DNA of 64,000 nt from UBA4416 sp040386075 (GTDB lineage Bacteria > Bacteroidota > Bacteroidia > B-17B0 > Aurantibacillaceae), in NCBI GenBank assembly GCA_040386075.1, contig JAZKGE010000032.1, positions 133,151 through 197,150 on the forward strand, given 5' to 3'. Both the position numbers and the translations under genes were made by a program. The stretch's first letter is position 1, and the number at the start of each line of letters is the position of its first letter. The notes beneath the pieces are model-generated. The model saw nothing but the letters and a program-made list of their open reading frames with translations. It made no database searches and was not told the DNA's origin. Positions 44,015 to 51,835 of the stretch are shown here, one piece after another.

Positions 44015-45589
44015 TTATTCTTTAACAAATTTCTGTTTAAATTCTTTTTTATCCGTTAACACCTTAATAAAATATAAGCCCGGCTTTAGATCAGAAATAT
44101 CTATTGTTTCCTGATTATCTGATAATATTATTTTACCCGTTATATCAATGATGTTTATTTTATCGATCTTTTGATCATCCGGAACGCTAACTTTTAGAGC
44201 ATTACTGGCAGGATTTGGATAAACAAAAAAACTGCCTGCTTCTTTAGTTATCTCCGGGCTTTGATTAACCAAACAATAATTATTATTTATAGAAAAATTA
44301 GTAATTGCCGTAACTGATGGTATTAGATCGGTATAGGTTGTTGTATCATTGATGATTTGATAACTCCACGGCCCATTAGTATCGAAACTGCCACCCATAG
44401 ATGGATTAACCGCAGACGAATTTGATGTTTTACAAATAACGCTCAGAGAGGAATCTATGGGAGTTAAAGTAAGTGGGTTAGACAAAAATATACCGCCATA
44501 CATGTCAAATATATACTTATTGCCATATAAAGCATGTATTTTTCCTCTAATGGTAGTATACCAATTTGGTGTAGTGAAGCTGAAATTAGAAAAATATTGT
44601 ATACTGCGACCTGTTGTGAACGTTGAATTTAGTTTAATTGTGTAATGGTAATAACCACCCATACTACTGACCAGGTCATTTGATATAGAATATATAATAC
44701 TACCATACTCGTCTTCGTCAAAGCTATTGAAAAACCACGGGCCAGCACTTAAACCGTAATAATTTGCAGAAATGATATTATCATTTTGATATTTCACCAC
44801 AAATCCACTTGTGGCATTTGCAAGCCCATTGATTTTTTGAAACGAGTAGTATACCGAAGGGTCGTTTTTGGATTTGAAAAAATTAGATTGCGCGTTGGTT
44901 GGAGAAAATACTCCTCCTGTCCAGCCAAAATGAGTTATTGTATTCGTATTTTCATCATACCTGAATTTTATTATCCCTCCAAATTCAAAATTCCAAAAAC
45001 CACTGATAAACCGGTATATACCTGCACTATCTTGTAGTATTTTCAGATTATGTAAAGCAAATCCTCCAAGATCAAATTTCTTGCTCGATAAAACACCACC
45101 CAAAGTATCCAACTTTAAAAACCAGGCGGTAGGAGAACCATACTCATAACTTGCTGAAAGAACCAGATTGTTATTTCTGTCCAGCATTAAGTCACAAAAT
45201 CTTTCAGGCATGGTTGGTATTGCAGACCCAGAGGCGAATTGTTTACACCAATTAAGTGTACCGTCAGCATTTAGTTTACCTATGATGTTGATGTGAGAAT
45301 TATAAGTTAAGGCGCTATCTGCTGAAATAAAGTAAATGCTGCCTGTTTTGGATAACAACAAACTAAAAAATGCCAGGCCATCGTATTGTTTGACCCAGAT
45401 CGTATTTAAATTTTTATCCAGCTTCTCAATTTGGTTGCCATGATACATAATGATATTGGTATCACTGTCTACAATGTACTGGCCTTCATTGCCTGTAGAG
45501 GCATTCAGGTATGGATATACCTGCTGGGCTTTTATAAAACCAGAAGGGTAAATGAATATGAAATAAATGAAAAGTAAAGGTATCCTCAT
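44015..45589 (-). CDS. T9SS-sorted secreted protein, tandem paralog B
   Basis: The 524-aa protein has a signal peptide (1-21), the same opening NASTGNEGQYIVDSDTNIIM, GKLNADGTLNWCKQF-type repeats and a type A sorting domain (FFVYPNPASNALKVSV, ending KQKFVKE). A 119-bp spacer separates it from paralog A downstream. The pair arose by tandem duplication followed by divergence of the middle. The ATG at 45589 is followed by a normal signal sequence. Function is unknown. Confidence 0.86.
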   Translation of the reverse strand: MRIPLLFIYFIFIYPSGFIKAQQVYPYLNASTGNEGQYIVDSDTNIIMYHGNQIEKLDKNLNTIWVKQYDGLAFFSLLLSKTGSIYFISADSALTYNSHINIIGKLNADGTLNWCKQFASGSAIPTMPERFCDLMLDRNNNLVLSASYEYGSPTAWFLKLDTLGGVLSSKKFDLGGFALHNLKILQDSAGIYRFISGFWNFEFGGIIKFRYDENTNTITHFGWTGGVFSPTNAQSNFFKSKNDPSVYYSFQKINGLANATSGFVVKYQNDNIISANYYGLSAGPWFFNSFDEDEYGSIIYSISNDLVSSMGGYYHYTIKLNSTFTTGRSIQYFSNFSFTTPNWYTTIRGKIHALYGNKYIFDMYGGIFLSNPLTLTPIDSSLSVICKTSNSSAVNPSMGGSFDTNGPWSYQIINDTTTYTDLIPSVTAITNFSINNNYCLVNQSPEITKEAGSFFVYPNPASNALKVSVPDDQKIDKINIIDITGKIILSDNQETIDISDLKPGLYFIKVLTDKKEFKQKFVKE

Positions 45590-45651
45590 GCATTACGGTT
45601 TGTAATAATGAAGGTAATCAAAAAAGTTGTAATTAAAAAGAGAAGAGGGTG

Positions 45652-46857
45652 TTAAATACTATGCCCCATTTTATCTTTCTTGGTTTGCATATACTTTTCG
45701 TTATGCGGGTTAGAAGGAATAACGATAGCAACATTCTCAGTTACCTCTAAGCCGTAACCAATTAAACCAACACGTTTCACAGGATTGTTGCTCATCAGTT
45801 TCATTTTACTGATCCCCAGATCACGTAAAATTTGCGCGCCAACGCCATAGTCGCGCTCATCCATTTTAAAGCCCAATTCTAAATTGGCTTCAACGGTATC
45901 GCGGCCTTGTTCCTGTAATTTGTATGCTTTTAATTTATTCAACAAGCCAATACCACGACCTTCCTGGTTCATATATACAATTACGCCTTTACCTTCTTTT
46001 TCAATGGTTTCCATAGCTTTGTGTAATTGAGGACCACAATCGCAACGGCAAGAGCCAAAAATGTCTCCTGTTACGCAGGATGAATGTACGCGCACCAAAA
46101 CAGGCTCATCTTTATCCCATTCGCCTTTTATCAAAGCCATGTGTTCTTCTCCGGTTGTATCTACTTTATAGGATATCAATTTAAAATCGCCCCAGGTGGT
46201 TGGCATTTGCACTTCTACCTGGCGGGTAACAATACTTTCTTTTGCTAAGCGATACGAGATCAGATCTTTAATCGTTACAATTTTAAGATCGAATTGTTTG
46301 GCAACCTTTACCAGGTCGGGCAAACGAGCCATGGTGCCGTCTTCGTTCAATACTTCCACTAAAGCACCACAAGGTTCAAAGCCTGCTAAACGCGCAAAAT
46401 CAATGGTTGCTTCGGTATGGCCGGTGCGGCGTAACACACCACCTGTTTTTGCAATCAAAGGAAAAATATGTCCCGGTCTTCCAAAATCAGCAGCCTTCAT
46501 ATTTGGATCGATCAAAGCTTTTACTGTTTTTGATCTATCGGCAGTTGAAATGCCTGTTGTGCAACCATGACCTAACAGATCAACAGAAACGGTAAAGGCT
46601 GTTTCGTGTAAAGCTGTATTGGAACTTACCATTAATTCCAGCTGTAATTCTTTTGCTCTTTCATCTGTTACTGCTGCGCAAATTAACCCACGGCCGTGCG
46701 TGGCCATAAAGTTGATGATCTCAGGCGTTACGTTTCTTGCGGCGGTTAAAAAATCACCTTCATTCTCTCTATCCTCATCGTCAACAACAATGATCACTTT
46801 CCCTGCTTTAATATCAGCAATGGCTTCTTCGATGGTATTTACTTTAATTGTTTCCAT
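45652..46857 (-). CDS. ribBA: Bifunctional DHBP synthase / GTP cyclohydrolase II
   Basis: Both entry steps of riboflavin synthesis are on one 401-aa chain. The N-terminal RibB half shows DDEDRENEGD and THGRGLICAA; the C-terminal RibA half has the zinc cysteines in SSCVTGDIFGSCRCDCG and EGRGIGLLNK. Starting at the ATG at 46857 gives the standard METIKVNTIEEAI opening, and the 17 extra residues of the longer frame are not family-like. The gene is divergent from the Nudix gene, with 71 bp between starts, too short for an FMN riboswitch. No other rib gene is in the window. Confidence 0.97.
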   Translation of the reverse strand: METIKVNTIEEAIADIKAGKVIIVVDDEDRENEGDFLTAARNVTPEIINFMATHGRGLICAAVTDERAKELQLELMVSSNTALHETAFTVSVDLLGHGCTTGISTADRSKTVKALIDPNMKAADFGRPGHIFPLIAKTGGVLRRTGHTEATIDFARLAGFEPCGALVEVLNEDGTMARLPDLVKVAKQFDLKIVTIKDLISYRLAKESIVTRQVEVQMPTTWGDFKLISYKVDTTGEEHMALIKGEWDKDEPVLVRVHSSCVTGDIFGSCRCDCGPQLHKAMETIEKEGKGVIVYMNQEGRGIGLLNKLKAYKLQEQGRDTVEANLELGFKMDERDYGVGAQILRDLGISKMKLMSNNPVKRVGLIGYGLEVTENVAIVIPSNPHNEKYMQTKKDKMGHSI

Positions 46858-46914
46858 GATTCTTGATTTGCAGGGCAAATTTACGGATTTAATGACATTT
46901 ACGGACATATATTC

Positions 46915-46922
46915 TATCTTTG
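46915..46922 (+). promoter_or_regulatory. -7 element (TATCTTTG) overlapping a false start of the Nudix gene
   Basis: TATCTTTG fits TAnnTTTG exactly and ends 6 bp before the ATG at 46929. If it is used, transcription would begin almost at the start codon, giving a leaderless or nearly leaderless mRNA, and the TTG at 46920 cannot be the start. Confidence 0.5.
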
Positions 46923-46928
46923 TTGAGC

Positions 46929-47555
46929 ATGTTTTCTCAGGTTATAGCTGATATACAAAAGAAACTACAATTGCCACTTCCGGGCGAAGAGGCTCAGTTT
47001 GAGATGGCTCACGTCAATCGCGAGCGATTATCTGATCTGTCTGTGGAATATAAGAATTACCGTCCGAGTGCTGTGTTAATTCTATTATATCCCAACGAAC
47101 ATGAGGAAACTATCTTGTTGCTAATTGAGCGCGTGACTTATGATGGCTACCACAGCGGACAAATTGCGTTACCAGGTGGGAAGTCCGAACCAACAGACGA
47201 AGACCTGGAAGCTACAGCCATGCGCGAATTTTTTGAAGAAACCGGATCGGATAAAACGCCTACCGTTATTGGAAAATTAACACCGGTTTATATTCCGGTA
47301 AGTAAATTCAGTGTGCAGCCTTTTGTGGCTTACTTACCTGAACGGCCTAATTTTACCATTAACACACGCGAGGTGGAACAGTTGATCGAATGGCCTTTTA
47401 CAAATTTTATCAGTGCTGAAACAGTGAAACAAACTACTATTGAACCTATGCCGGGCTTAAAATTAAAAACACCTTATTTTGATGTGCAGGATAAAATTTT
47501 ATGGGGTGCCACAGCTATGATCATGAATGAACTAAAGTGGGTGGTGAATAGTTAG
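46929..47555 (+). CDS. Nudix hydrolase, CoA-pyrophosphatase type
   Basis: The 208-aa protein has the Nudix box in GGKSEPTDEDLEATAMREFFEETG, quoted here as GGKSEP and AMREFFEETG, with catalytic E103/E104. It is preceded by RVTYDGYHSGQIALPGG, the signature of CoA/acyl-CoA pyrophosphatases that clear oxidised CoA. The ATG at 46929 is chosen because a promoter element overlaps the upstream TTG. It is divergent from ribBA and its stop lies 1 bp from the stop of the broken T9SS gene. Confidence 0.93.
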   Translation: MFSQVIADIQKKLQLPLPGEEAQFEMAHVNRERLSDLSVEYKNYRPSAVLILLYPNEHEETILLLIERVTYDGYHSGQIALPGGKSEPTDEDLEATAMREFFEETGSDKTPTVIGKLTPVYIPVSKFSVQPFVAYLPERPNFTINTREVEQLIEWPFTNFISAETVKQTTIEPMPGLKLKTPYFDVQDKILWGATAMIMNELKWVVNS

Positions 47556-47556
47556 T

Positions 47557-48330
47557 TTATCTATTTACAATCACTTTTTCGCTTTTAACAATACGATCAT
47601 TTTGATAAATATTTACAAAATAAATTCCATTCGTGAAATTTTCTAAATAAATGCAGGAAGTGTTACTGGATGGGATTTCACTGAATAATATTTGACCCGT
47701 AATTGAACTTATTTCTATTTTTTGTAATTCAGATTTAAATTTAATATTGAGGATGTCTTTAGTAGGATTTGGCCCGATATAAATTAAATTATAATGTACG
47801 TTGTCATTTAGTCATAAAACCAAACATGTTGTATCAACAACAATTAATGACGCGAGCGATTCAGAGCAGCCAGTACTTGGATTTGTTGCAGAAACGCTAT
47901 ACCATGTATTGACTGTAGGACTAAGTATTGTTGAAGGAAAAGTAGATCCATTATTCCAATTATAACTTACTGGACTAGATGCATTAGCTGTTAAGGTTAC
48001 AGTAGCACCAGCACAAATTGTATCATTATTAATTACTGTAACGCTTAATCCAGGAAGTGGATTAACAAAAACATTGCATGTTGCTGAGCCGGTACACGCT
48101 CCTGTCGAACCTAAAACAGTATATGTTATATTTGCAGTGGGCGTAACCACAACATTATTGCCTGTTTGAGAAGTTGGGATCCATGAATAAGACGTCGCGC
48201 CTGAGGCAGATAAACTTATTGAGCTTCCAGAGCAAATCACATAATTATTTGTAGTGAGTGTCAATGTACATTGAGCGTTACCAGTACAAGCCGATACTAA
48301 AACTATCAAAATAATCGCTATTTTTTTCAT
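47557..48330 (-). pseudogene. T9SS-sorted protein interrupted by an in-frame TGA before its sorting domain
   Basis: The frame starts with a signal peptide (MKKIAIILIVLVSACTG) and two PKD/Ig-like modules (SISLSASGATSYSWIP and VTLTANASSPVSYNWNN). A TGA at 47812-47814 ends the first 172 residues at CLVL. In the same frame, after the TGA, come LNDNVHYNLIYIGPNPTKDI, ISSITGQIL and GIYFVNIY, ending KVIVNR at a TAA (47557-47559): a complete type A sorting domain. So one nonsense codon separates cargo from sorting signal. The stop sits in the context TGA-CTA. Either the gene is freshly inactivated, the base is a sequencing error, or the codon is read through. Confidence 0.8.
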
Positions 48331-48418
48331 TAAGAATTTTTAGTAAAAATACGTAACGAAGCATAAAAACTTATGCCTTTAAAAGGATTTTTGACACAAA
48401 ATATAAAATCAGAAACTT

Positions 48419-49867
48419 CTAAAACTCACAGTTATTAGGAGTTCTCGGGAAAGCGATCACATCACGAATATTGGTCATACCTGTTACAAATAATACCAAA
48501 CGTTCAAAGCCTAAACCAAAACCTGCATGCGGACAAGCGCCAAAACGGCGGGTATCTAAATACCAGCTCATTTCTTCAGTTGGGATGTGCATGTCTTTCA
48601 TACGCGATTCCAGTTTCTCCAAACGCTCTTCTCGTTGTGAACCTCCAATGATCTCGCCAATGCCCGGAAATAAAATATCCATTGCGGCTACCGTTTTCCC
48701 ATCTTCGTTCATACGCATATAAAACGATTTGATGTCTTTAGGATAATCGGTTAAAATAACCGGTTTCTTGAAATGCTTCTCAACTAAGTAACGTTCGTGT
48801 TCGCTTTGTAAGTCGGCACCCCAGCCCTCAATGATGTATTGGAATTTCTTTTTCTTATTATGGTTCGATTCACGTAAAATATCTATCGCTTCGGTATATG
48901 TAATTTTGGCAAAATCGTTTCCTAAACAAAAATTTAATTTTTCTAATAAATTTAATTCGCTGCGTTCTGTCTGAGGTTTATTTTTTTCCTCATCCAGTAA
49001 ACGCTGCGATAGAAACTCGATATCTTCTTTGTTTTTATCCAAAGCGTAAGTAATAACATATTTCAGCATTTCTTCTGCTAAAGCCATATTATCTTTTAAG
49101 TCGTAAAAAGCCATCTCCGGTTCTATCATCCAAAATTCAGCTAAGTGGCGGGTTGTGTTTGAATTCTCAGCACGGAATGTTGGACCAAAAGTATATACAT
49201 CGCTGAATGCCATGGCTGCTAATTCACCTTCTAATTGTCCGGATACCGTTAAGTTGGTTGACTTTCCAAAAAAGTCCTGTTTATAATCGATCTCGCCTGT
49301 TTCGGTTAACGGTGGATTTTTAGGATCTAAGGTCGATACACGAAACATCTCACCGGCACCTTCCGCATCGCTGCTGGTAATGATGGGTGTGTGCATGTAA
49401 ACAAATCCTTTATCATTAAAAAATTTATGAATAGCGTAAGCCAATGTGTGACGCACTCTAAAGATAGCGCCAAACGTACCTGTACGAAAACGCAGGTGAG
49501 CAATTTCTCTTAAGAATTCTAATGAGTGTGCTTTTGGTTGTAAGGGATATGAATTAGGTTTCGAAATATCTGATTCGGCATCGCCATAAATTTCAATACT
49601 ATCCACTACAATTTCAACGGTTTGTCCTTTGCCCTGCGAAGCAATTAGCTTGCCCGTAACACCAACACAAGCGCCTGGCGTAATACGTTTTAAGGTTTCG
49701 GGATTTGTATTTTCAAAATTAACAACTGCCTGAACGTTTTGAATGCAGGAACCATCGTTAATGGCAATAAATGAATTGTTACGAAATGTACGAACCCAAC
49801 CTTTTACGTTTACCGTTTGGTCAACCTGAGTACCTTTTAAAACTTCTTTAATTTTTGTGCGCACCAT
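48419..49867 (-). CDS. asnS: Asparaginyl-tRNA synthetase
   Basis: The 482-aa class IIb synthetase charges tRNA-Asn. It has the OB-fold anticodon-binding domain (residues about 15-120, VNVKGWVRTFRNNSF) and a catalytic core with motif 2 FRAENSNTTRHLAEFWMIEPE, here seen as FRAENSNTTRH, and motif 3 GFGLGFERL. The residues fit AsnRS better than AspRS (no GAD insert, Asn-type core length). Start and stop are standard. It is a single gene with an 88-bp upstream neighbour on the same strand further down. Confidence 0.96.
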   Translation of the reverse strand: MVRTKIKEVLKGTQVDQTVNVKGWVRTFRNNSFIAINDGSCIQNVQAVVNFENTNPETLKRITPGACVGVTGKLIASQGKGQTVEIVVDSIEIYGDAESDISKPNSYPLQPKAHSLEFLREIAHLRFRTGTFGAIFRVRHTLAYAIHKFFNDKGFVYMHTPIITSSDAEGAGEMFRVSTLDPKNPPLTETGEIDYKQDFFGKSTNLTVSGQLEGELAAMAFSDVYTFGPTFRAENSNTTRHLAEFWMIEPEMAFYDLKDNMALAEEMLKYVITYALDKNKEDIEFLSQRLLDEEKNKPQTERSELNLLEKLNFCLGNDFAKITYTEAIDILRESNHNKKKKFQYIIEGWGADLQSEHERYLVEKHFKKPVILTDYPKDIKSFYMRMNEDGKTVAAMDILFPGIGEIIGGSQREERLEKLESRMKDMHIPTEEMSWYLDTRRFGACPHAGFGLGFERLVLFVTGMTNIRDVIAFPRTPNNCEF

Positions 49868-49922
49868 AATAGTATGAATATTGAGGTGCGAAGATAATTA
49901 ATTCTACTCTTAAAAGACAGAC

Positions 49923-50381
49923 TTAGGCTTTTTTTCCATTGGATTTTCCTTTACTATTTCCTTTGGCTTTTTCCTTTCCTTTTCCGTTGTTTTTTGCTTT
50001 TCCTTTGAGAGCATGAAATTCGGCAGAGCCGGGTTTAATTCCCAATTCCTTGGCAATTTGGCCCCATCCTTTATCTTTATTTTTTTGGTAAGTAGTTGAT
50101 ATAGTTTCAATTGGTTTATTTACTACCTGGGCGGTTTGTAGTACCATAAACGCATCACCTGGCAGCAAATCCTTTAAGAGGCCATCAACTGTGTTTTTTG
50201 CAACATTAAATGTAGTTACTGCATTTTGCACAAAAGCACTCAAATCGTCTTTAGCTTTTGTATTAATATCCTTTAAAATGTTATCCAACTCAATATCACC
50301 TGTACGTGGGTTAAAGGAGATGGTTTGAGCATTAACAGATAAAATAAAGCAGGTTGCAATCAGGCTAAGTAATTTTTTCAT
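49923..50381 (-). CDS. Exported protein with a Lys/Gly-rich basic tail
   Basis: The 152-aa protein has a signal peptide (1-18), a helical middle (DIELDNILKDINTKAKDDLSAF) and a last 25 residues made almost only of K, G and N (KNNGKGKEKAKGNSKGKSNG). The tail would be highly positive at the cell surface or in the periplasm, suggesting binding to nucleic acid, polysaccharide or membrane. No family is recognised beyond similar small Bacteroidota proteins. It is divergent from the Nfu gene across 140 bp. Confidence 0.75.
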   Translation of the reverse strand: MKKLLSLIATCFILSVNAQTISFNPRTGDIELDNILKDINTKAKDDLSAFVQNAVTTFNVAKNTVDGLLKDLLPGDAFMVLQTAQVVNKPIETISTTYQKNKDKGWGQIAKELGIKPGSAEFHALKGKAKNNGKGKEKAKGNSKGKSNGKKA

Positions 50382-50467
50382 GGTCTTAGGGTTTAGTTTA
50401 GTTAAAAATAAATATAATTCTGTAACCTAAGTCCATAATTTTAGGAATAAATGTTCTAAAACCTTAG

Positions 50468-50475
50468 TATCTTTG
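50468..50475 (+). promoter_or_regulatory. Putative -7 element (TATCTTTG) of the Nfu gene
   Basis: TATCTTTG matches TAnnTTTG and lies 46 bp before the Nfu ATG. A good -33 TTTG is not seen at the usual spacing. Confidence 0.5.
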
Positions 50476-50521
50476 TACACTTAAATTCTTAAAAGACAGT
50501 TTACAGTCATATTCAACTATC

Positions 50522-51151
50522 ATGGAAAACGAAATAGAAGTACCTTATACAATATATATAGAAGCAACTCCAAACCCTGCTTCGATGAAATTTGTTGCCA
50601 ATAAAGTTTTAATAAAAGAAAGAGGTGCAACAGCCGAATACAAAAATATTTCTGAAACACAAACAGCACCTATTGCTAAACAATTATTCAAGTTTCCATT
50701 CGTGAAAACTGTTTTTATTGCAGCTAATTATATTACTATCACTAAAACAGATAATGTAGAGTGGGATGATATTAGTTTAGAGTTACGCATTTTCTTAAAC
50801 GATTATTTAAACAAAGGCAATTTAATTGTAACGGCTTTGCCGCAACAGGAAGTAGCAGTTGATAATACCTTTACCGAAAAAAAATTCATCAGCACGCAAC
50901 ACGTTGCCGCTAAGGATGAAGTAGAAGCAAAAATTATTGAAGTATTAGATCAGTATATTCGCCCGGCAGTAGAGTCGGATGGAGGTATGATCACATTCAA
51001 AGAATTAAAAGACGGTGTTGTTACTGTGCAAATGCGCGGCGCCTGTAGTGGTTGCCCAAGCAGCACCATGACCTTAAAAGCGGGCATTGAAGCTTTATTA
51101 AAACGTTTATTGCCCGATGCAGTGAAAGAAGTTGTGAGTGAAGCGATGTAG
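50522..51151 (+). CDS. Nfu-type iron-sulfur cluster scaffold/carrier protein
   Basis: The 209-aa protein pairs an Nfu N-terminal domain (residues 8-100, EATPNPASMKFV) with a C-terminal NifU-like domain carrying the cluster ligands C175 and C178 in RGACSGCPSST. It delivers 4Fe-4S clusters to client proteins. No other iron-sulfur assembly gene lies nearby. Its stop directly abuts the convergent stop of the ComF gene. Confidence 0.95.
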   Translation: MENEIEVPYTIYIEATPNPASMKFVANKVLIKERGATAEYKNISETQTAPIAKQLFKFPFVKTVFIAANYITITKTDNVEWDDISLELRIFLNDYLNKGNLIVTALPQQEVAVDNTFTEKKFISTQHVAAKDEVEAKIIEVLDQYIRPAVESDGGMITFKELKDGVVTVQMRGACSGCPSSTMTLKAGIEALLKRLLPDAVKEVVSEAM

Positions 51152-51835
51152 TTACTTATCTGCGTAAGCAATACTCAGTACACTTATTTTTATTCCTTCT
51201 ATTTGTTGCAATAGCTGGCAACAGGCTTCAATTGTAGCGCCTGTGGTGATCACATCATCTACCAGAACAACCTGTTTGTTTTTAAAAGTTTCGGGAGTAA
51301 TTAATTCAAACACATCTTCTACGTTTTCCCAACGTTCGTATTTGCTTTTTTTGGTTTGTGTTTCGGTAAACTCTTTTCGCTTTAAAACAGTAGTGTTCAA
51401 AGATGTTTTTAAACCTTCGGCTAAGCCTTTGCCAAACTCTTCGCTTTGGTTATAGCCACGGCTTTTCATTTTTTTAGAATGCAGGGGAACCGGAATGATA
51501 TAATCGGCCTTACCTATGATAGGATCTTCTCTCAGATCCTCAGCATACCATTTTCCGACAAGAACAGCCAGGTCTTTATTGTGTTTGTATTTAATGGAAT
51601 GTAATATTTTTTGGATGCTTCCTTTTTTAGTGAACAAATAAAAACTACTGGCCAGCAGTAAAGGAGATCTGCCATAAAACAAAGCATCAACCGGATTACG
51701 TTGCTGTTTATGAAAATTTGTTTTTGGCAAATTCATATAACAATAATTGCAAACCTGCTCTTCGTGTTTATAGAGTGAGTTACCGCAGGCAACACAATTA
51801 CGAGGATAAATGAGAGATAAAAAATCCTGAAACAT
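51152..51835 (-). CDS. ComF-family amidophosphoribosyltransferase-like protein
   Basis: The 227-aa protein has an N-terminal zinc ribbon (C14, C17, C29, C32) and a PRTase fold whose PRPP loop reads VVLVDDVITTGAT (D193, D194), an intact acidic pair. ComF/ComFC proteins act in DNA uptake or in recycling. The ATG overlaps the stop of the lamin-tail gene (TAATG), so translation is coupled to a secreted surface protein, an odd pairing. It makes a useful contrast with the serine-substituted loops at 4221-6626. Confidence 0.93.
   Translation of the reverse strand: MFQDFLSLIYPRNCVACGNSLYKHEEQVCNYCYMNLPKTNFHKQQRNPVDALFYGRSPLLLASSFYLFTKKGSIQKILHSIKYKHNKDLAVLVGKWYAEDLREDPIIGKADYIIPVPLHSKKMKSRGYNQSEEFGKGLAEGLKTSLNTTVLKRKEFTETQTKKSKYERWENVEDVFELITPETFKNKQVVLVDDVITTGATIEACCQLLQQIEGIKISVLSIAYADK

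Noticed and set aside
46858..46928. Possible FMN riboswitch before ribBA
   Set aside because: Only 71 bp separate the two starts and none of the conserved FMN-aptamer segments is visible.
47812..47814. Alternative genetic code (TGA as sense) as explanation of the in-frame TGA
   Set aside because: TGA serves as the normal stop for other genes here, for example the PRTase-overlapping ATPase gene and rnhB.
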